Part shown: piece after piece, positions 1-7,117 of the stretch
Layout: each line of letters begins with the position of its first letter
How positions within the stretch are numbered: the first letter of the stretch is position 1
Origin: DASZBX01 sp035943635
GTDB taxonomy: Bacteria > Actinomycetota > Actinomycetes > Streptomycetales > Catenulisporaceae
Direction: 5' to 3'
Assembly: GCA_035943635.1 (NCBI GenBank)
Contig: DASZBX010000096.1
Location: 1-64,000 of the forward strand
Length of the DNA: 64,000 nucleotides
Translations under genes and position numbers: made by a program
Notes under the pieces: generated by a model
The model's database searches: none
What the model saw: the letters and a program-made list of their open reading frames with translations, nothing else
What the model was told of the DNA's origin: nothing

Positions 1-337
1 CCAATCAACCCGGGCCAGGTACTTTGGGCGGTCTGCTCGCCTCGGCTGAGCTCGGGTGCGGGAGTTGACAGGACCTGCCCGGCGCGGCAGTCTACGATCC
101 GCCTGGGCCACCGAGGATCCCGATCCGACACAGCCCCAGCCTTGCGCGGAGGCCGCGCAATCCCCTCAACTACCGCAGCAGCCAGGCGAACCATACAGCT
201 GATACGGCGGGCAGAGTTTCGCTGAGCAAGTGCCCGCGCGAGTGAGCGGCTTCGGCCGCCTGACACATGCGACGGGCTACAGCTGGCTGATGCACTGCGA
301 GCGATTCGACACCTCAACAGTATGCCGTAACAGCCAA

Positions 338-406
338 CAGCTACAGCTACAGCTACAGCTACAGCTACAGCTACAGCTACAGCTACAGCTACAGCTACAG
401 CTACAG
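338..406. repeat. Hexanucleotide tandem repeat (CTACAG)11
   Basis: CAG is followed by eleven perfect copies of CTACAG. One frame reads as a Gln-Leu alternation inside a short ORF, but that ORF has no other protein-like features, so this is treated as non-coding simple repeat. Perfect copies suggest recent slippage expansion or frequent length change. Confidence 0.9.
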
Positions 407-474
407 CCGGGATACCCGCAATCCGCTCACTGACCAATCCGCGCCGCGCAGGCCGCGCATATAGCCATAGCCAT

Positions 475-510
475 AGCTGCCAGAGCTGCCAGAGCTGCCA
501 GAGCTGCCAG
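475..510. repeat. Nonanucleotide tandem repeat (AGCTGCCAG)4
   Basis: Four perfect back-to-back copies of AGCTGCCAG lie in the spacer of the large inverted repeat, about 70 bp after the hexanucleotide tract. No coding role is apparent. Confidence 0.85.
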
Positions 511-906
511 AGCCCGGGATATCACGTCGCCTTCAGCCCGCGAATCGCCAGCCGCATGTGCCAAAACGCCGAAGCGGCGCACTCACGCGCGTACTTGTTC
601 GGCGCGACCGCTGCTCGCCGTATCAGCAGTATGGTTCGCACGACTGCTGCGGTAGTTGAAGGGGTCTGCGCGACTCTCGCGCAAAGCTGGGGCTGTGTCG
701 GATCGGGATCCTCGGTGGCCCAGGCGGAACGAAGACAGCCACGCCGGACAGGTCCTGTCAACTCCCGCACTCGAGCTCAGCGATCGCGAGCAGAAAGCCC
801 AAAGTACCTGGCCCGGGAGTTGATAGGGCCTGTCCGGTGTGGCAGGCTCCGGGCCGACTGGGGCGCCGAGGAGCCCGATCCGACACACCCAAAAAGTAAC
901 CCACCA

Positions 907-932
907 CCCAAAAAGACTGATCCATGAGGATC
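907..932 (-). terminator. Weak intrinsic terminator candidate for the phosphotransferase gene
   Basis: On the minus strand a short GATCC/GGATC stem (928-932 with 919-923, loop 924-927) is followed by AGTCTTTTTGGG. It lies about 100 bp beyond the stop codon of the phosphotransferase gene. The stem is only 5 bp, so this is tentative. Confidence 0.35.
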
Positions 933-1031
933 CTTGGGGGTTCCTGGGCCGCCGGAGGCACAGCAGTAGACGAGAGCTGATATGGCGGCGCAACCCACCA
1001 GGAGGCAACCGCCAGGCCACATCCCACTGCA

Positions 1032-2183
1032 CTACCCAACAGCCTCCAACGCCTGCTGAAGATGGTAATCGGCAATCTCCAGAAACCATTCACGAGCCGG
1101 ATGATCCCCAGCAGCTATACGCCGCGGACCAGCAACCAACGAGAGATGCATCGCCAACCTGTACAGCCGCAGACGCTGCTCGTCGAGTGCATCACGGTCA
1201 AGTCGATCGCTATTCGCAAGCCGCCCGTAAAACTCCCCGAACCGCAAGCGCATGCACACATGCTCCCACTCGACATCGAAGTACATCAGCCCTTCGATAT
1301 CGATGAGCACCGGCTCGCGATCCTTGCCCACGAGAACATGGTCCGGGCCGAGTTCTCCATGTACCAAGCCGTACTTCGTGCGCGGCTGAATCTGGGCGGC
1401 CAACCCGTAGAGCGTCTCCTCAAGGGCCTTGCGACCAGCCGCGGCAAGCGGATCAGCTGAGGCGATCTCGGCGACCTCGGCGAGGGCTCGGTTGACAATC
1501 ACCTGCTCGCATGCCGTTCCGTTTGATAGGCCGCCGCTGTCGATCAACCCGACCTTGCCGAAGGCCGGAACTGTGTCGTCGTCCCCATCTCCGTTCCCGC
1601 CGTTGACCCCGTGTCCGTTTCCGTTCCTGTCCCCGTCTCCATCGCCGCCCTGCGAGCCAACCGGGCGCTGATACCCATGCAGAGCATCAACCAACTCGCT
1701 GAAGCGTCCCATCACAAGGTCGGCGCCCACCGGATCGCGCTCGAGCAACGCCTCCAAGGTGCACGCCGACACATCCTCGACCACGGCCACATCGCCGGGA
1801 TAGTGCGTCCCGCTCCGATCCGCGAGCAACAGGCGTGGGGAACGTACCCCGGCAGCCTCCAGCCGCCGAGTCGCCGCTTCGAAGAGATCCAGGCCCGACG
1901 CGTGCGAGAACGGATCCGCCGGATCGTCCGCCCCCTCGGGCAGGATCCCGTGCCAGTAGTCCTCAGCCGTGTTCCACACATATACGATCACGCTCTCGCG
2001 ATCGTCCAGAAGCAGCCGGTACACGCCCTTCTTCGACCCGTTGGCCAGCCGCGTCGCGGTCACGATGCGGCGTCCGGAGCCGAACGCCGCCTGCACCACC
2101 TTGGTCAACCGCTCCGCATCGGCGAACTCTCGGCTACGTTCGCTCGGCTCGCCCAGTGCGTCAGTTCCACCATCGTCGATCAT
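1032..2183 (-). CDS. Aminoglycoside/choline phosphotransferase-family protein
   Basis: This is a 383-aa soluble protein with a protein-kinase-like phosphotransferase fold. The C-terminal half has the catalytic-loop motif HGELGPDHVLV, where APH enzymes usually have HGDxxxxN, and then LIDIEGLMYFDVEWEH, the metal-binding Asp region. An N-terminal lobe (about residues 25-120) precedes it. Residues about 180-205 are a Gly/Asp/Asn-rich low-complexity insert that is also a simple-sequence tract in the DNA. The ATG overlaps the upstream stop as ATGA, so it is translated with the DUF58-like gene. The substrate is unknown. The Glu and His in place of the usual Asp and Asn may reduce or change activity. 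Confidence 0.75.
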   Translation of the reverse strand: MIDDGGTDALGEPSERSREFADAERLTKVVQAAFGSGRRIVTATRLANGSKKGVYRLLLDDRESVIVYVWNTAEDYWHGILPEGADDPADPFSHASGLDLFEAATRRLEAAGVRSPRLLLADRSGTHYPGDVAVVEDVSACTLEALLERDPVGADLVMGRFSELVDALHGYQRPVGSQGGDGDGDRNGNGHGVNGGNGDGDDDTVPAFGKVGLIDSGGLSNGTACEQVIVNRALAEVAEIASADPLAAAGRKALEETLYGLAAQIQPRTKYGLVHGELGPDHVLVGKDREPVLIDIEGLMYFDVEWEHVCMRLRFGEFYGRLANSDRLDRDALDEQRLRLYRLAMHLSLVAGPRRIAAGDHPAREWFLEIADYHLQQALEAVG

Positions 2184-3097
2184 CGGCTGACCATCCGTAC
2201 CCAGCCAAGCACCAACGACTCAGCGTCCCGCGCCCACAGAGTGCGGACCTTGTCGTCCTGGGACTGTTCCGGCATCTCGGGGCCGACCTGGATCAGCAGA
2301 ACCGCGTCGAAGTTCTCCGCCTCGGCCCAGATCCGGTCGCGGTCGGCTCGGGTGAGGCCGGTTCCGGTCACCACAACCAGTTCGCCGGACGTACGGCCCC
2401 GGCCGGCCTCCTCCAGCGCCGCGGCGAGCGACCCCTCATGGGCGGGCTGGACCAGTGCCAGCCAGTCCAGCACCTCGCCGACGTTGCTCCAGTTGCCGGC
2501 CGGGGCCGGGCTGCTCGCGTCGGCGGTGGTGCGCAGGTGCACCGGGAAGCTTGTGCGGGTGGCGGTCAGTGCCACCGACGTGGTCGCATCGAGAGCGAGT
2601 TCGAACCATTCGGACGTGAAACCGTCCGGGCCGACGTTGTACACGCACTCTCGGACATCCAAGACCACTGTCGTGCGGGCGAATCCATAGTCTGACCGGC
2701 GTAGCGGCTCGGTCTTGAACTCCGAGTCCGGATCCTGCGCGCTCTGAATGGGCAGGGAGGCGGTTTCGGCGAGGCTGTTGGCGGATCCGGCTCCGGTACT
2801 CGGCCCGGGAACGTCCGGACTATACGGCGAAGACCCGCGCCCAGGCAGCGGCGGCTCGGAACGCGGTGGTTCCGGGCGCTGTGAGTAAAACCGGGCCGGG
2901 TCAGTCCGCGGGTTCGCTGATCGGGTGGTCCCGTGGCGGGTCCGGTCCGAGCAGACCGGGCCGGCGTGGCCGGACGAGCCGGACGCGCCGATGGAACCGA
3001 CCGACCCGGCTGAACCGATGGAACCGGTTGAACCGACCGAGCCGGACGCGCCGTCCGAGGCGGAGGCTTCCGAGCAGGACTCGGGCAAGGTTTGCAT
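2180..3097 (-). CDS. DUF58 C-terminal-like protein, probably truncated
   Basis: The ATG at 3097 was chosen over upstream frames because AAAGGAGGG stands about 11 nt before it; the product is about 305 aa. The first ~130 residues are low-complexity Ser/Gly/Pro sequence with GS repeats. The C-terminal ~170 residues (from the RTTVVLDVRE motif through GELVVVTGTG) resemble the second half of DUF58 proteins, the VWA-like strand region. The membrane segments and the RDY-x-HWRSSAR core seen in the intact DUF58 of this window (39386-40714) are absent. It is either a diverged paralogue or a gene whose 5' half was replaced. The stop overlaps the phosphotransferase start by 4 bp. Confidence 0.6.
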   Translation of the reverse strand: MQTLPESCSEASASDGASGSVGSTGSIGSAGSVGSIGASGSSGHAGPVCSDRTRHGTTRSANPRTDPARFYSQRPEPPRSEPPLPGRGSSPYSPDVPGPSTGAGSANSLAETASLPIQSAQDPDSEFKTEPLRRSDYGFARTTVVLDVRECVYNVGPDGFTSEWFELALDATTSVALTATRTSFPVHLRTTADASSPAPAGNWSNVGEVLDWLALVQPAHEGSLAAALEEAGRGRTSGELVVVTGTGLTRADRDRIWAEAENFDAVLLIQVGPEMPEQSQDDKVRTLWARDAESLVLGWVRMVSR

Positions 3098-4165
3098 CAA
3101 GCTGACTTCCCTCCTTTCAACTTCGGCGGCCTGTCGGCCTGGAGTGCGCAGTACCGCCGCGTTCGCAACCGCTTTCGCATTCGTCTTCGCCTCCGACGAC
3201 AACGGCCGGCCGAGGCCGGGAACGCCGAGACCGGCCGGCAGTCCGGCTTCGTCCTGGGTTCTGGCTCTGGCTCTGGCTCGGCTCCGGTGGTGCGTGCTCG
3301 CCCGGATCGGGGCGCGCCGAGCACGGCTTCACCGGGCCGCAAGGCCGTCAGTCGGGTGTCGCGTCTCCTCCTGTCCGGCATCCGAGACGGATCGGGCCAT
3401 CCGGGCCCGGACCACGCGGCCCGGCCGCGGCGAGCCCGTGCGGTCGAAAGCCCGGTGTGACAGGCTACGGATTCTCGGGTCCGCAGTGCTCCGGCGGACG
3501 GCCGGGGCGGTGGGACGGCCCGGACCTGGAGCTGTCCGGGGATGTGCGTGCGGTGCCGGTCGGATGGCAGGCTGGTGCTTCGAGCTCCGCCGACACCCGT
3601 CCGGAACCGAGACTGTCCACTGATTCCACTGTAGCGGGAACGGTATCCGGCCGCCGGGAATATTCAGGCCGATATCCGGGCGCTGATCGGACCGGACGCC
3701 GGTCCGCAACGGCGCGCGGCACCCCGGGAGACCACTGCGACAGACGCTGCGCACGTCAGCACCATCCCTTACCTCGGATGCCCATGGCCAGGGCGAACGC
3801 CGCCACGCGGCACCCGGCCCGACACCGGCTCGGCGTATCCCTCGGCCCGGCGGCGGCGCCACGTCGGGGGCTCCGGCGCCGGCCCTGCGCGGGACGACCG
3901 GGTCAGCATTCCAGGATATCCCTAACGACCCCACTATGCGTCGGAAGCGGCAACAGCGTGATGACATGGGCTGATGGCACAGCACACGGGCGCCCAGGAG
4001 CCGGGCGGATGTCGAGCGGCGTCGAGCGGGGTGAGAAAACGGGCCGGTATCAAAGGGCGAATCGTCGGTGGCGACGGCGCGGCCCGCGGCATGGTCCGCG
4101 CCGCAAACACGATTCCAAGACGCGACATATCGCGTTTCTCCGCGAATCTGGCTACACTCCGAGGC
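3098..4165. other. Long intergenic stretch with no convincing gene
   Basis: The interval lies between the start of the DUF58-like gene and the DUF1707 gene. Several long overlapping frames exist on both strands, but all are Arg/Pro/Gly-rich, have no ribosome binding site and show no recognisable domain, as expected from GC-rich non-coding DNA. It probably holds the divergent promoters of both flanking genes. Confidence 0.6.
4120..4133. promoter_or_regulatory. Short palindrome upstream of the DUF1707 gene
   Basis: CGCGACATATCGCG has perfect 5-bp arms CGCGA/TCGCG around CATA and lies about 33 bp before the ATG. A possible -10 element, TACACT, follows at about 4152. The palindrome could be an operator; no cognate regulator is adjacent. 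Confidence 0.35.
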
Positions 4166-4876
4166 ATGGACTCGACCAGCCCGAAACCCGCCCCCGTGGA
4201 CGTCGCCCAGCCGGGCCGCAGCGGCCAGGACTCCGCCTCGCCCGCGCTGCGCGCCTCCGACCAGGAACGCGACGAGGTGGCCGCCGTGCTCGGCGATGCG
4301 CTGGCGGCCGGGCGGCTGACCAGCACCGAGCACGCCGAGCGGATCGAGGCCGCCTACGCCGCGCGGACCCTGGGCGAGCTGACGCCGCTCACCGCGGACC
4401 TGCCCGCGGACCGGCCGTCCAACGCACCGGCCACGATGATCGAGCACCAGCAGGTGACCGCGACGTTCAGCAAGGTCCATCGCGGCGGCCGCTGGGTCGC
4501 CGGGCGGCACACCGAGCTGCGCTCGACCTTCGGCGCGCTGATCGTGGACATGAGCGAGGCGGTGCTGCCGGGGCGCGAGATCGTGCTGGAGGCGAACTCG
4601 TTCTGCGGGAAGCTGATCGTGACCGTGCCCGCGAACGCCCGGATCGTCGACGAGGGCGGGGTGCTGTTCGGCAAGCGGCTGGTGACCGGAGGCGGCCGCC
4701 GGAAGGCCGGGTCAGCCGGGTCGGACGGGTCGGACGGGTCAGCCGATGCGGGCGCGGGCGCCGGTTATGACGAAGAAGGGCCGCTGATCCGGGTGACCGG
4801 CCAGGTCAGGTTCGGCAAGGTCATCATCCACCGGGCCGGGAACTCGGAGTGGCGCTGGCCGTGGCGGGCCAACTGA
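4166..4876 (+). CDS. DUF1707 domain protein
   Basis: This is a 236-aa protein. After a ~25-residue polar leader comes a DUF1707 (SHOCT-like) domain: LRASDQER, then AAVLGDALAAGRLTSTEHAER and AAYAARTLGELTPLTADLP, at about residues 28-85. The second half (about 110-170, GALIVDMSEAVLPG through VLFGKRL) matches the cell-wall-active-antibiotic-response type beta domain that often follows DUF1707. There is no transmembrane segment. The start at 4166 puts the DUF1707 block at the usual distance from the N-terminus; the reading frame extends upstream but loses protein-like composition. Such proteins are linked to envelope stress responses in actinobacteria, but the exact role is unknown. Confidence 0.8.
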   Translation: MDSTSPKPAPVDVAQPGRSGQDSASPALRASDQERDEVAAVLGDALAAGRLTSTEHAERIEAAYAARTLGELTPLTADLPADRPSNAPATMIEHQQVTATFSKVHRGGRWVAGRHTELRSTFGALIVDMSEAVLPGREIVLEANSFCGKLIVTVPANARIVDEGGVLFGKRLVTGGGRRKAGSAGSDGSDGSADAGAGAGYDEEGPLIRVTGQVRFGKVIIHRAGNSEWRWPWRAN

Positions 4877-4882
4877 CAGCCG

Positions 4883-5296
4883 CTACTTGGCCTTAGTCGG
4901 GGTCGGCGTCGCGCTCGCGCTCGGCTGAGCGGTGTGGGTCGCGGTCGTCGCGCTCGTTGTCGGCTTGGCGGTCGTCGTCGCGGACTCGGCCGTTTGCGTG
5001 GGGGCTGCCTTGGTGCTGGCGCTGCCGCTGGCGGTGCCTTCGGATACCTTCGGCGTCGCGGTCACGGTCGGACTCGCACTCCCGCTCGCCCCGGCCGACG
5101 GCGAAGCCCCAGCGCCCCCGTCCACCGGCGCCGTCGCCGACAGGGTCGCGGGCGGGGCGGTCGAGAGCGGACCGGCCACCGCGACCTGCCGGCCGCTGAG
5201 CCATGTTTCGTACCCGAAAAGCAACACGCCCAGCAGGAAGATCAACCCGAACACCCAGATCCAGTGCCGCACGCGCTCGTTCTGGAACACGGCCAC
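4883..5296 (-). CDS. Small membrane-anchored Ser/Thr/Ala-rich protein
   Basis: This 137-aa protein starts at a GTG preceded by AGAAGGGGG. Residues 11-30 (IWVFGLIFLLGVLLFGYETW) form one membrane helix, and the remaining ~100 residues are Ala/Ser/Thr/Pro-rich with no fold visible. The topology suggests a membrane-tethered extracytoplasmic stalk, possibly glycosylated. It converges on the DUF1707 gene with only 6 bp between stops. No family recognised. Confidence 0.6.
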   Translation of the reverse strand: MAVFQNERVRHWIWVFGLIFLLGVLLFGYETWLSGRQVAVAGPLSTAPPATLSATAPVDGGAGASPSAGASGSASPTVTATPKVSEGTASGSASTKAAPTQTAESATTTAKPTTSATTATHTAQPSASATPTPTKAK

Positions 5297-5547
5297 GCCC
5301 CCTTCTCGCTGCCAGCTCCAGCCTCAGGCATCAGACTCAGCCTCGGGGAGCTTAACCGTACCCACGCCCGCGGCCGCATGCTCCACGCGGGTGTTCGCCC
5401 AACGCATGTCCGGCGTTCACGAAAGGGCGCAACGCCTGGTCGGCGCCAGGTCGGCGCCCGGGCAGACGGCCCCACGGCCGAGGCCACGGACGAGGCCACG
5501 GACGAGGCCACGGACGAGGCCCACCGGCGTGCGCCGAACCGGCTCCA

Positions 5548-6039
5548 TCAAGCGCGCAGGTTCTCGGCCTTCGGGTAGCGCAGGTGGAACAACAGCGTCG
5601 GCACGAGGATCACCGGCCAAGTGAGATTCAGCACGGCGGGGGCGGCGTCGATGGGCATGGTGTAGGCCAGAACCAGGGTGACGACGGCGTTGAGGACGGT
5701 GGCCAGGCCCCAGACGGTCGTCACGACGCGTATCCCGTGCCGGAACTCAGGGTCCTCATCCCAGCGGACGGCCCAGGCGGCGTAGCCCTCGGGGCCGGAC
5801 TTGGTGATGACGAAGCTTCGGATCATCGTCATCACCACCGGTCGGCGGCCGGACATCACGGAGGCGAGCATCCACACTCCGGCTAGGCCCAGCAGCATCC
5901 CGGACCAGGCGTCCCGGACCAGCATGGTGCGCGGGTCGCCGGTGAGCGCGGACAGCACCAGGCCGAGCGCGATCACGCTCATGATGGACAGGGCGAACCA
6001 CTCGATCTGGCGTCGGGCGATGAAGTGGTGCACCACCAC
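5548..6039 (-). pseudogene. VC0807-like membrane protein, N-terminally truncated
   Basis: From a GTG at 6039 the frame encodes 163 aa with four hydrophobic segments (about 15-32, 45-62, 105-127 and 138-152) and the motif LTGDPRTMLVRDAW, followed by a conserved RPVVMTMIRSF-like loop, as in VC0807-family proteins of about 220 aa. The family's first ~45 residues, including an N-terminal membrane helix, are missing: the frame upstream of 6039 reads into non-homologous sequence near the divergent gene. Three tandem GTG codons offer starts, but no good ribosome binding site is visible. It may be a remnant or a short variant. Confidence 0.5.
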
Positions 6040-6084
6040 TGGTTCGCGAGCGGACCGCCTGGCCGGCGAAGCGCAACCGAGCTG

Positions 6085-6144
6085 TTCGCACTGGGCGAAC
6101 ACTCTGCAATATCTGTAGCGCTGTAATTGTGTAATTCTAGATAC
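6085..6144. promoter_or_regulatory. AT-rich divergent promoter region with TGTAATT repeats
   Basis: This short region is distinctly AT-rich against the surrounding DNA. It contains two direct TGTAATT copies (about 6119-6125 and 6129-6135) immediately before the ATG at 6145, plus CAATAT and TAGATAC elements that could serve as -10 boxes. A possible ribbon-helix-helix protein is encoded just downstream, so autoregulation through these repeats is plausible. Confidence 0.4.
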
Positions 6145-6672
6145 ATGACTACACGAGAAGAATTGACCGAGACCCTGCGCGGCTGGTTCACCGGGCGGCT
6201 GCCCCAGGACCTGTTCGAGGGGGTGCCCGAGGTCGTCGTCGACCGCGAGGAGATCACCGTGATCGGCCGGATCCCGGTGCCGACCACCGCCGAGGGCGCC
6301 TCGGACGCCGAGAAGTCCGCCGCCGCGGCGGGGCGGCTCAAGGAGTTCCGCGAGCGGACCCGGGCGGCCCGGATGGCCGTGGCCGACGAGGCCGAGCACC
6401 GGTTCGGCCGGAAGGTCTCCTGGGGCGCGCGCTGCGGCGAGACCACCGAACTGTTCACCACGCTGTCCGTGCCGGTGATGACCCGGCTGCGGCAGAGCGA
6501 GCGCCGGCTGCTCGACACGCTGGTCGAAGCCGGGGTGGCGCGCAGCCGCAGCGACGCGCTCGGCTGGTGTGTGCGCCAGGTCGGCGAGCGGGCCGAGGCC
6601 TGGCTCGGCGACCTGCGCGAGGCCGTGCGCACGGTCGAGCAGGTGCGCGACGCCGGTCCCGACCTGCGCTGA
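6145..6672 (+). CDS. Possible ribbon-helix-helix protein of unknown function
   Basis: This is a 175-aa acidic protein starting at ATG 6145; a TTG six codons upstream is a worse start. The N-terminal ~60 residues (through VVVDREEITVIGRIPVP) and the middle FRERTRAARMAVADEAEHRFGRK-type helix are recurrent in actinobacterial hypothetical proteins. The C-terminal part (about 110-150: VPVMTRLRQSERRLLDTL, EAGVARSRSDALGWCVRQ) has the spacing of a ribbon-helix-helix DNA-binding domain. It could regulate itself or the adjacent membrane gene. Function otherwise unknown. Confidence 0.65.
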   Translation: MTTREELTETLRGWFTGRLPQDLFEGVPEVVVDREEITVIGRIPVPTTAEGASDAEKSAAAAGRLKEFRERTRAARMAVADEAEHRFGRKVSWGARCGETTELFTTLSVPVMTRLRQSERRLLDTLVEAGVARSRSDALGWCVRQVGERAEAWLGDLREAVRTVEQVRDAGPDLR

Positions 6673-7117
6673 GGCCGCGCGCTCGGCGCGGGCGCCGGAC
6701 CGGACCGGCCGCCGACCCCGGCGGCCGCCCGGTCCGCCTCGCGCCCGCTGTCAATCCCTCACTTGCGTAGCACGTGTCCCCGGCGTTTCGACACGTTCCC
6801 CCGTTCACTCCTGTGCGCTCCCCAACGGCCTGCGCCGCAGCCCAACCGCCGCCCCGCGCCGCGCCCGGCCCGCACGCCCCACAAGCCCGCGCCACACTCG
6901 TATTCCCGGCCTACGCTGCCGTTACGCATCCCCGGGGCGAACCAGAATTCGTCCATAAACCCCGGTAGACCGGCGGGCCGCACCCGCCTGCTGACAGCCG
7001 CTCAGGCGTATGATGGGCTCGCCGGAAAGTGATCTATCGGACACCTCCCGGACTCACGCCACCGGCGGGCCGCGCCGGCCGACCCAACCATGGCAGGCGA
7101 CAGCAGGGAGGCCGCTG
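6673..7117 (+). other. Intergenic region upstream of korA
   Basis: There is no supportable gene here; the frames present are Arg/Pro-rich shadows. A TATGAT hexamer at 7009-7014, about 100 bp before the korA start, could be a -10 element, but no well-placed -35 partner was found. Confidence 0.5.

Larger units (their letters stand above)
1..830. repeat. Large imperfect inverted repeat, ~275-bp arms
   Basis: The left arm (about 8-275) recurs in reverse complement at about 548-826. Long stretches are near-identical, for example GGGAGTTGACAGGACCTG in the left arm and its complement near 743-760, and the block around GATCCCGATCCGACACAGCC. A further divergent copy in direct orientation with the left arm lies at about 812-888. 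The spacer (276-547) holds two short tandem repeats. No transposase or recombinase frame was recognised in or next to the arms. The whole 1-1031 interval lacks a convincing gene: the ORFs here are short, mutually overlapping and have no recognisable domains. Confidence 0.8.

Noticed and set aside
230..433. 67-codon ORF with Gln-Leu repeats
   Set aside because: It encodes the (CTACAG)11 tract and inverted-repeat DNA; no ribosome binding site or conserved region was seen.
338..510. CRISPR-like array
   Set aside because: The repeats are 6 bp and 9 bp with no unique spacers; these are simple tandem repeats.
3457..4770. 437-codon plus-strand frame over the DUF1707 gene
   Set aside because: Arg/Gly-rich; its second half is the DUF1707 gene read in the wrong frame.
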